Below are positions 19,178 to 25,520 of a stretch of 64,000 nucleotides of DNA, piece by piece. How positions within the stretch are numbered: position 1 is the first letter of the stretch; every line of letters starts with the position of its first letter. Under the pieces are notes generated by a model. That model did no database searches. It saw only the letters and a list, made by a program, of their open reading frames with translations, and had not been told where the DNA came from. The position numbers were made by a program, and so were the translations under genes. This DNA comes from Myxococcales bacterium (GTDB lineage: Bacteria > Myxococcota_A > Polyangia > Polyangiales > Polyangiaceae): positions 57,023 to 121,022 of the forward strand of contig CANJCO010000005.1 in NCBI GenBank assembly GCA_947473045.1, read 5' to 3'.

Positions 19178-20193
19178 GGCTCGTCCCCTTCGCCGGCGGG
19201 AGAAAACACGGCGGCGCGGAGCTTGGCGCTGCGCGATCGCGCGTTGGCTGTCTGCTCGTCTTCGCTCGCCATCTGCGGCTTCTTCGTGAGCGGCGCCCAC
19301 AGATCGCGGTGCTGGAACGCGCGCTTGACCTCGCGGTCCTCGAGCGAGTGAAAGCTGATCATCGCCGCGACGCCCTCGGGCTCCACGGTCGCGGGGAGCG
19401 CCGCGAGCAGCGCCGTGAGCTCGCCGAGCTCGTCGTTGACCGCGATGCGGAGCGCCTGGAACGTGCGCGTCGCGGGGTCGACCCCGCCGTGGCGCACCGG
19501 CCCGGTCGCGCGCACGATGGCGCGACGCAGGTCGAGCGTCGTGTGGAGCTCCGCGGCCCCGTAAGCGCGCTTGATGCTGCGCGCGATGCGGCGACTGCGG
19601 CGCTCATCCCCGTAGCGGAAGATGATGTCCGCGAGCTCGTCGTCGCCCAGGTTTGCGATCAAGTCGAGCGCGGTGTCTCCGCGTGAGGTGTCCATGCGCA
19701 TGTCGATGGGCCCCTCGCGGCGGAAGCTCATGCCGCGCTCGGCCTCGTCGAGCTGAGGCGAGCTCACGCCCAGATCGGCGCAGAGCCCCGACACCCGCGA
19801 GATCCCGAGCGCGTCGAGCTGGGCGCGCAGGCCCGAAAAGCTCGCGTGTACGAACGTCACGCGGTCGCCGAAAGAAGCGAGACGCGTGCGGGCCGCCGCG
19901 AGCGCCGCGAGGTCGCGATCGAACGCGATCACGCGCGCGCCCTCAGCGGCTGCCAATATCGCCTCCGAGTGGCCGCCGCCCCCGAGCGTTACGTCGACGT
20001 ACACGCCGCCGTCGCGGACAGCGAGCGCGCGGGTCACCTCGTCACGCATGACGGTCACATGATTGAACCGATCCACGAGAGACTCCTCTTCTTCGCCCCA
20101 GGTCCACTCGTCGTGCAGCTCAACTCCGAGCGGAACGCCCGGCAGCTCGAGCTGCGAGTCGAGCTGCATCTGCATCGAACGCGCGTTGCTCAC
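19174..20193 (-). CDS. rsmH: 16S rRNA (cytosine-1402-N4)-methyltransferase RsmH
   Basis: SAM-dependent methyltransferase (MraW) acting on C1402 of 16S rRNA. VDVTLGGGGHSEAIL is the SAM loop, and ADLGVSSPQLDEAERGMSFRREGPIDMRMD is the family signature. AMISFHSLEDREVKRAF closes the domain. The GTG at 20193 overlaps the mraZ stop (GTGA). The reading has about 45 residues before the usual start of the family (HVTVMRDEV), so the true start might be further in; coupling favours 20193. Confidence 0.95.
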   Translation of the reverse strand: MSNARSMQMQLDSQLELPGVPLGVELHDEWTWGEEEESLVDRFNHVTVMRDEVTRALAVRDGGVYVDVTLGGGGHSEAILAAAEGARVIAFDRDLAALAAARTRLASFGDRVTFVHASFSGLRAQLDALGISRVSGLCADLGVSSPQLDEAERGMSFRREGPIDMRMDTSRGDTALDLIANLGDDELADIIFRYGDERRSRRIARSIKRAYGAAELHTTLDLRRAIVRATGPVRHGGVDPATRTFQALRIAVNDELGELTALLAALPATVEPEGVAAMISFHSLEDREVKRAFQHRDLWAPLTKKPQMASEDEQTANARSRSAKLRAAVFSPAGEGDEP

Positions 20194-20633
20194 AGGCCCA
20201 GCTCCGCAAGCCGCCTGGACATCTCATGCCGCTCGTCTTCGGTGGTCTCGAAGACCTCACGCCACGCCTGCTTGTCCCACAGCTCGGCAAACTTACCGCT
20301 GCCGGCCCACACGACGTCTTTGGTCAGTCGCGCGTGGTCGCGGAGCGTCGGCGGAACGAGCACGCGCCCCGAGTCATCGACTTCGCACTCGACCGCGCCC
20401 GAGACATAGATGCGCCGGAGCTTCTGCACCGACCGGTCAAAGGTCGAGAGCCGCGAGATTCGCTCTTCGAAGCCGATCCACTCGGGCATCGTATAGGCGA
20501 CGAGGCACGGATCGAGACCGCTCGTAAGGACGATGCGCCGCTCGCCGATCGACGTGAGCACGTCACGATATCGCGCCGGAAGGCTCGTGCGGCCTTTCGG
20601 GTCGATGGTGTGCTCGAACCGTCCTCGGAACAT
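20190..20633 (-). CDS. mraZ: Transcriptional regulator MraZ
   Basis: AbrB-like DNA-binding protein of 147 residues that controls its own dcw operon. MFRGRFEHTIDPKGRTSLPARYRDVL and, later, IYVSGAVECEVDDSGRVLVPPTLRDHA are the two tandem SpoVT/AbrB-type half-domains. The ATG at 20633 starts right at this motif with GAGGGA about nine bases upstream; the frame is open further left, but the extension has no MraZ character. Matching MraZ boxes lie about 90 bp upstream. Confidence 0.96.
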   Translation of the reverse strand: MFRGRFEHTIDPKGRTSLPARYRDVLTSIGERRIVLTSGLDPCLVAYTMPEWIGFEERISRLSTFDRSVQKLRRIYVSGAVECEVDDSGRVLVPPTLRDHARLTKDVVWAGSGKFAELWDKQAWREVFETTEDERHEMSRRLAELGL

Positions 20634-20724
20634 GCGCTCTGGTCCCTCGTCGTGTGACGCCGCGCCTGTCGGAAGTGGTGCTGGTTGCTCCGACCGTCGT
20701 ATGCTCCATGCATTCGGCGGCCAT

Positions 20725-20749
20725 GGCACTTCTTGCCACTTCTTCCCAC
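20725..20749 (-). promoter_or_regulatory. MraZ box: three 5-bp repeats at 10-bp spacing
   Basis: On the minus strand GTGGG, GTGGC and GTGCC lie exactly 10 bp apart (20749, 20739, 20729), each followed by five spacer bases. This copies the known MraZ operator design of TGGGN repeats with 5-bp spacers. A further GTGGG stands alone at 20784-20780, between the -35 and -10 candidates. The two sites nearer mraZ are imperfect. Autoregulation by MraZ is the natural reading. Confidence 0.75.
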
Positions 20750-20760
20750 GCGCTGCCGCC

Positions 20761-20790
20761 AACGTATGGGGAGGCCATGCCCACTGTCAA
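20761..20790 (-). promoter_or_regulatory. Sigma-70-like promoter of the dcw operon
   Basis: On the minus strand a perfect -35 TTGACA (20790-20785) is followed after 18 bp by TACGTT (20766-20761), which shares three of six -10 positions. It lies about 130 bp ahead of mraZ and immediately upstream of the MraZ boxes, as expected for the P-mra promoter. Confidence 0.6.
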
Positions 20791-20903
20791 CATTTCGCAC
20801 CTGAAAACAGGGGCGTTCATGCGTTCAGCGGTGCCCCTCCCAGCGAGCGGGAGTGGCCCCCCGGGACGACGAGGGCGCAACGCGCTAGGCTTTGTTCAAC
20901 CTC

Positions 20904-21221
20904 ATGGCGGCAAAGCGCGGTCGAACGATTCGGCGTGAACAGCAACACGCAGACGCAAAGCTGGTGCGCGCCCGGGAGGCGCTCGAGCAGCTCGCCCCCG
21001 GCGCAGACGCCGCCAACCCAATCGCGGTAGAGAGCGCATCGCAAATCGAAGTTCGCGCGCGGGCCGTGCGCTGCCCCGTGTGCGGCGACGCCTACCGCGT
21101 GGTCGAGCACGAGGCCATCACGACGCCCTGTGGCGCCCGACGCGTGGTCGCCGCGACGTCGCCGCAGTGCGGGCGGACGCGAAGCATCTACTTCGCGATT
21201 CGCCCCGCGCTCGCCAACTGA
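20904..21221 (+). CDS. Small zinc-ribbon-like protein, unknown function
   Basis: Starting at MAAKRGRTIRREQQHADAK the 105-residue protein has a basic N-terminal third that could be a helix or nucleic-acid-binding tail. A Cys cluster follows: CPVCGDAYRV, then TTPCGARRVV and SPQCGR, i.e. CxxC-x16-C-x12-C, which can form one zinc site. It is divergent from mraZ with a 270-bp gap and converges on pilP. I do not recognise the family. Real coding is supported by the ordered Cys motif and by the codon pattern matching its neighbours. Confidence 0.6.
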   Translation: MAAKRGRTIRREQQHADAKLVRAREALEQLAPGADAANPIAVESASQIEVRARAVRCPVCGDAYRVVEHEAITTPCGARRVVAATSPQCGRTRSIYFAIRPALAN

Positions 21222-21230
21222 GGCACCCTG

Positions 21231-21320
21231 CCTCGTTAATTCGGGCCTCGTTGATTCAGGCCTGGGTGATTCGGGCCTGGGTGATTCGGGCCTGGGTGAT
21301 TCGGGCCTAGTTAATTTGAT
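21231..21320. repeat. 15-bp tandem repeat, six units
   Basis: Six head-to-tail 15-bp units with consensus CCTGGGTGATTCGGG run from 21231. Units 3-5 are identical; units 1, 2 and 6 differ at two to four positions. The last unit overlaps the final codons and stop of pilP, so the array may have grown out of that gene end. It fills the space between two convergent genes. Confidence 0.95.
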
Positions 21321-21909
21321 TGTGCTGGTTTTCGCTCTCGGCGTGGAGCGGGAGCACGCGGGTCGCGGGCGGAACGCCGGGCTGGGCCGGATCTTCGCGC
21401 GTCAACACGACGTCGCCATCGCGCACGCGATCGACGCGCCAGTTGAGCTGGTAGTCGGTGCCGTTCTGACCACCGGTGTGAACCACGTCAGGACGACCGA
21501 TAAAGTCTCCACGCTTGATGACCCAGCCCTTCGATTGCGGGTCGACGAGCATCGCGCGGGGGTACTCGCCGCCGGTCACGATCGCGACCAGCTTGAGCTC
21601 GTCGATCGAGTACTGGCCGAGGACAACCGCGCGCTGGCTGACGGTGGCCTTTTTGTTGCTCTCGATGAACATCGTCGCGAACGACCGAAACGGATCGCGG
21701 TTGCGATCGCTCTCGGTGAACTCGTTCTCGCCAAACTCGACGCCCTTGGTGGCCGTCGGAGACAGGCCCGCATCGGGTGGCGCGGAGGCGGCGCGGGCGA
21801 CCGGAGGCGGGGGCGCCGCGGCTCGGTTCACTTTGTTGTCCGAGCACGCGACGAGCGCGAGCGAGGCCGCGAACGAAGCCAAAGACAGGACTGAAATCGT
21901 CTTGCGCAT
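21307..21909 (-). CDS. pilP: Type IV pilus assembly lipoprotein PilP
   Basis: The ATG at 21909 overlaps the pilO stop (TGATG) and gives a lipoprotein signal (MRKTISVLSLASFAASLALVAC). A Pro/Ala-rich linker and the FTESDRNRDPFRSF segment are followed by the HR-type beta domain (YSIDELKLVAIVTGGEYPRAMLVDPQSKGWVIKRGDFIG), which in known systems binds the secretin PilQ. The 200-residue length fits the family. The 3' end carries the last unit of the 15-bp repeat. No pilQ follows. Confidence 0.93.
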   Translation of the reverse strand: MRKTISVLSLASFAASLALVACSDNKVNRAAAPPPPVARAASAPPDAGLSPTATKGVEFGENEFTESDRNRDPFRSFATMFIESNKKATVSQRAVVLGQYSIDELKLVAIVTGGEYPRAMLVDPQSKGWVIKRGDFIGRPDVVHTGGQNGTDYQLNWRVDRVRDGDVVLTREDPAQPGVPPATRVLPLHAESENQHNQIN

Positions 21910-22544
21910 CACTTGGTCCCTCCAGCAGCAGGCGCCGGCGGCGGAGCTCCGGGCGCCGCAGCGGGGCCCTTCGGCTTGATCGTGTGGAACGTGGTCGCGA
22001 GGCATCGGGCCCTCACAACGATGTCGTCGCCTTCGACCTTCGGCTCGCCCATCTCGATGTTCTCGACGTTGATGATTCGTTCGACGCGACCAACCTCGTA
22101 GGCGAATTTCGCGACCTGGTGAAAGTGACCGGTCATCTCCAGGCGCATCGGAAACTTGGCGTAGAACGACTCGGTCTTTTCGTCCTGGGGTGCCCAGGTC
22201 TTGAGCTCGACGCCGCTGACGTTCGCCGCCTGCTGAAGCGACGACAGAAAATCGGCGGCCTCAGTGTCGGCCGGCAGCGCCTTGTTCAGCTCGCGCTGAC
22301 GCTGCTGGCGAAACACCAGCTCGTCTTTATCGGCGAGGTAGCTCGCCTGCACTTGCTGCTGTTCGGCGAGGTCGCCGCGCAGCTTGTTCTGCGCGACGTT
22401 GGCGTTCTCGATCTTCATCGAGATGTCGCTGTAGAAGATGACCCAGTAGACCAGCGCGATGAGCACCACGAAGGTGGTGCCGACGCCGACCTTGGCGGGG
22501 GCCCCGAGCCTGGCGAGCGCGCTCGGTTTTGCGGGCGTTGCCAT
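21909..22544 (-). CDS. pilO: Type IV pilus inner-membrane protein PilO
   Basis: Bitopic alignment-complex protein of 211 residues. One membrane segment lies near residues 20-40 (VGVGTTFVVLIALVYWVIFY), then a coiled coil (NAQNK through QRQRELNKALP region) and a ferredoxin-like periplasmic domain (YAKFPMRLEMTGHFHQVAKFAYEVGRVERIINVENI, typical of PilO). The tail is Pro/Ala-rich. The start lies two bases after the pilN stop; the stop overlaps pilP. Confidence 0.94.
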   Translation of the reverse strand: MATPAKPSALARLGAPAKVGVGTTFVVLIALVYWVIFYSDISMKIENANVAQNKLRGDLAEQQQVQASYLADKDELVFRQQRQRELNKALPADTEAADFLSSLQQAANVSGVELKTWAPQDEKTESFYAKFPMRLEMTGHFHQVAKFAYEVGRVERIINVENIEMGEPKVEGDDIVVRARCLATTFHTIKPKGPAAAPGAPPPAPAAGGTK

Positions 22545-22546
22545 GA

Positions 22547-23200
22547 TCAGTACCTCACCTTGGCTGAAATCGTGAATTGCTTGAGGCTCACCTTGCTGAC
22601 GTCATCGATCTTGTCGACGGCAGAAGGCGGCTTCACTTCGTAGAAGAAGTCGGAGATGTCGAGGCGGCGCTCGAACTCGGCCACGTCCTCGCCGTCGCGC
22701 GCGAGACCCTCGATTTTCACGACGCGGTCCTGCTCGCTGTATTTCGTGATCCACACCCGGCGCGGATCCCACGTCGGATTGGGCACGCTGCCCGGCTTGT
22801 CGCGCTTGAGCTGCTCGAGTTTGTCACGGTCGGTGGTTGGGCCACGACCTGCGGTAAGCAGCTTCCCGAGCTCGAGGAGCGTCGAGGTCGGCCCCGAACG
22901 TGCCCCCTGCAGCTTCGCGATGGCGCCCTCGCGATCGCGAAGGTCGGCGAGCTGCGCTTTGATCGCGGGGTGGTCCGCGGTCTCGCCCTTGATCTTGTCG
23001 ATGCTCGCCTGAAGCCGCCCGCTCTCGCCGACGATCTCGCTAAGCCGGCCTTCCATCGACCGATGCACGAAAAACAGGATGATCAGCTCGATGACGATGG
23101 CGCCAAAGACGAGCCCGAGCCAGGCTTGGCCCGCCTCGGCGGAGCCTCCCGTGCTTCTCGCCTTTTCACGCTTGCCCGGTAGTAAATTTACGCGAATCAC
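22547..23200 (-). CDS. pilN: Type IV pilus inner-membrane protein PilN
   Basis: The protein starts IRVNLLPGKREK, the conserved cytoplasmic PilN motif (INLLP) that docks into PilM. A membrane helix follows (about 30-52, LGLVFGAIVIELIILFFVH), then a coiled coil and a periplasmic domain. The GTG at 23200 overlaps the pilM stop (GTGA), giving 217 residues; the upstream extension is Arg-rich and rejected. Confidence 0.93.
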   Translation of the reverse strand: MIRVNLLPGKREKARSTGGSAEAGQAWLGLVFGAIVIELIILFFVHRSMEGRLSEIVGESGRLQASIDKIKGETADHPAIKAQLADLRDREGAIAKLQGARSGPTSTLLELGKLLTAGRGPTTDRDKLEQLKRDKPGSVPNPTWDPRRVWITKYSEQDRVVKIEGLARDGEDVAEFERRLDISDFFYEVKPPSAVDKIDDVSKVSLKQFTISAKVRY

Positions 23201-24249
23201 GATCGACGCTCCTTGTCGGTTCGCAGGGCGAGGCCGACGGCTACGCACATCTGGGCAGCCCGCATGCGCAGGTCCTGTTCGTTAACTTTACCCGGCTCCA
23301 CCGCGATGTTCGCGAGCGGATCGAAGATGACGGCCTGCACCCGCGAGCGCTTCTCGATCGCCTGCATGAGCGGCGCGAGATACGCGCTGCCGCCGCAGAC
23401 GTAGACCCGCCCGATCTCGGACTCGCCGCTCGTGGCGAGATAAAAGTCGAGCGAGCGCTGAATCTCGCCAGCGAGCGACTCGCACGCCGACGCGATGATC
23501 TGGTGAACCTGGGCGGGGACGGCTCCTGCCGCCGCGGCCAGTTTGTATTGCTCGGCCTGCTCGAAGGGCACGCCCATCTGCCGCTGAATTTCCTCGGTGA
23601 CCGAGTTGCCCGCGTTGGTGACCTCGCGGGTAAACGCCGAGACCCCGCGCGCCACGATGTTCAGCGAGGAAATCGAGGCGCCGACGTTGAGCAGCGCGAC
23701 CGTGGCGTCCTGCGGCAGTCCGTGGATGTATTCGAAGATATTTTGAATCGTGAACGCGTTGATATCGACGACCAGCGGCTTGAGCTTGGCCTCGCGGATG
23801 ATCGACGCATATTCGTTGATCTCATCCTTCTTCGCGGCCACCAAAAGCAGGTCCATCTGCCCGGCCTCGGGACGCTTCCGGAGCACCTCGTAGTCGATCG
23901 ACATGACCTTGATGTCGAACGGAATGTGCTGCTCGGCCTCCCAGTTGATTTGCTCGTCGAGCTCGGCGGGGCTCATCATCGGGACGGTGATCTTGCGCAC
24001 GATCACGCTCTGTCCGTAGACGCCCACCGCCACATCGCGTGTGGCGATTTTGTTGTCCGTGAACAGCCGACCGAGCGCTTCGATGACCGCTCCGCGGTTC
24101 ATCACGTGACCGTCGACGATCGTCTGAGGCGGCAGCGGCGCGTAACCATACCGCGCGACGGCGTACCGCTTTCGCGACTCCTTGAGCTGGACCACCTTGA
24201 TCGAGCTCGCTCCGATGTCGACGCCGACCAAGTTTTTGCCTTCGGCCAT
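23197..24249 (-). CDS. pilM: Type IV pilus actin-like ATPase PilM
   Basis: Cytoplasmic FtsA/actin-fold protein that completes the PilMNOP alignment complex. LVGVDIGASSIKVVQLKES is the phosphate-1 motif, ATVALLNVGASISSLNIV is phosphate 2 and GRVYVCGGSAYLAPLMQAIEKR is the adenosine motif. The ATG at 24249 (350 residues) has GAGGA five bases upstream; an in-frame start at 24291 adds only a non-conserved stretch. It leads pilMNOP and lies 72 bp downstream of the lycopene cyclase gene, behind a hairpin. Confidence 0.95.
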   Translation of the reverse strand: MAEGKNLVGVDIGASSIKVVQLKESRKRYAVARYGYAPLPPQTIVDGHVMNRGAVIEALGRLFTDNKIATRDVAVGVYGQSVIVRKITVPMMSPAELDEQINWEAEQHIPFDIKVMSIDYEVLRKRPEAGQMDLLLVAAKKDEINEYASIIREAKLKPLVVDINAFTIQNIFEYIHGLPQDATVALLNVGASISSLNIVARGVSAFTREVTNAGNSVTEEIQRQMGVPFEQAEQYKLAAAAGAVPAQVHQIIASACESLAGEIQRSLDFYLATSGESEIGRVYVCGGSAYLAPLMQAIEKRSRVQAVIFDPLANIAVEPGKVNEQDLRMRAAQMCVAVGLALRTDKERRS

Positions 24250-24315
24250 GATGTTCCTCGCAGGGCGCAGAGCGTAAGGCTCAGCACCCACATGAATTGT
24301 GGCAGAGAGTCGGGA

Positions 24316-24334
24316 GCGGGGTCAAAAACCCCGC
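24316..24334 (-). terminator. Hairpin over the stop codon of the cyclase gene
   Basis: GCGGGGT, five bases (CAAAA), ACCCCGC is a perfect 7-bp stem that includes the stop codon of the cyclase gene. No T-run follows on the minus strand, so it is at best a partial or factor-assisted terminator, or an RNA-stability element, separating the cyclase gene from pilM. Confidence 0.4.
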
Positions 24335-25506
24335 AACAATCGTGGAAGGGTCCGGGCGCTCTCGAGCCCGAACTCGGCGACCGGAACACACCGCATCACC
24401 GCAAAATCATCGGCTGGCGAGCCTTCATCCGACAAAAAACGCACCAGCGAAGCGGGCGAAACCTTCTCGAACAAATTGAACAGCAGTTCAGCCCCGCGCG
24501 ACGGGTTTCGGGCCAGCCAGTTGAGAAACACACGGTCGACCGCGCGCGTTCGGGCGGGGCGCGGCAAAGGCGGCGCAGGTGATCGGCCAGCGCGCACGGC
24601 GGCCGCGATGCTCTCGCTGCGTCGCTGAATGGCGAGGAATGCGTAGCCGGTCGAAGGCTTGGCGCAGTCGCCGCGAAGCCCAATCGCGACCGCTCCGCCG
24701 ATCGCATCCGAGCCGAGCGACTCCGTCGTCATCGGCAACACTCCGCGCTCGCTGTGAAGCACCTCCCAGGTCGACAGCCCTGCCCGGTCGCGCAGCCACG
24801 ACGCGAGCACCTCGTCGTAGCGCGCGTCCTGCAACGTGGAGGGAGAAAACCAGGTGGCCTCCACGAGCGCCTCGCGGGACGAAAACGGCAGCGCATACAC
24901 GAACGCCGTGCCGTCACGCTGCGAGACATCGAAGTCCATCAGCGTGGCCACGCCCGGATCGAACGCGTCGCGATCAGCGCGCACGTGCAGCCCCTTGAAG
25001 TGCTGCAGAAGTCGCGTCTCGCCCGGCGGCACCGGGCCCGTCATGACCGGAGGTCGGGCGTCGAAGACCTGCGAGGCACGCGCGGAGCCACCCGCTGCGT
25101 GCACCACGAAGCCGGACCCGTCGCGCTCGACGCGGGTCGCCGCGCAGCCGAGGCGCAGCTCTATCGCCGGCTCGCGCGCGATGCGGCGTAGCGCTTCGGC
25201 ATAGAAGTCGTCGCTTGCAATATGCACATATTTCACGCCGCGGGCCGTGCGGACGAGCTCGCGACCGCCGAGGCGAACCTTCCAGGCCGGCCAGCTGTGC
25301 GAAACAGCGCTGTCGAACCCAGAAGGCCGCGTCTGAAAAAAGCACCACGTGCGGTCGCGAGCGAACGACGTGCGCGGTTCGAAGGCCACCGCGCTGACGC
25401 GATCGCCAAGGCGCGACAGGAGACTCAGCCCCGCACAGCCTGCGCCGAGCACCGCGACGTCATAGCGATCGCGCGGTGCTCCCCGCCCTTCGGCGCCCCC
25501 CGACAT
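24322..25506 (-). CDS. crtY: Lycopene beta-cyclase, CrtY type
   Basis: Flavoprotein of the carotenoid pathway that closes the rings of lycopene. The FAD motif YDVAVLGAGCAGLSLLSRL lies near residue 15. CrtY/CrtL-like marks follow: FEPRTSFARDRTWCFF, YVHIASDDFYAEAL, VFDARPP, VEATWFSPSTL, ERGVLPMT and GDCAKPSTGYAFLAIQRR. At 394 residues it has the usual length. It is 14 bp downstream of the propeller lipoprotein gene on the same strand, and no other carotenoid gene is nearby, so the other pathway genes must lie elsewhere. Confidence 0.85.
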   Translation of the reverse strand: MSGGAEGRGAPRDRYDVAVLGAGCAGLSLLSRLGDRVSAVAFEPRTSFARDRTWCFFQTRPSGFDSAVSHSWPAWKVRLGGRELVRTARGVKYVHIASDDFYAEALRRIAREPAIELRLGCAATRVERDGSGFVVHAAGGSARASQVFDARPPVMTGPVPPGETRLLQHFKGLHVRADRDAFDPGVATLMDFDVSQRDGTAFVYALPFSSREALVEATWFSPSTLQDARYDEVLASWLRDRAGLSTWEVLHSERGVLPMTTESLGSDAIGGAVAIGLRGDCAKPSTGYAFLAIQRRSESIAAAVRAGRSPAPPLPRPARTRAVDRVFLNWLARNPSRGAELLFNLFEKVSPASLVRFLSDEGSPADDFAVMRCVPVAEFGLESARTLPRLLRGF

Positions 25507-25520
25507 GGGCTAGCCCCGAT

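Noticed and set aside
21231..21320. CRISPR array
   Set aside because: The units are contiguous 15-mers with no spacers and no cas genes nearby.
21130..21894. Plus-strand frame translating the 15-bp repeat as repeated SGLGD
   Set aside because: Most of it is antisense to pilP, and no start or ribosome site supports it.
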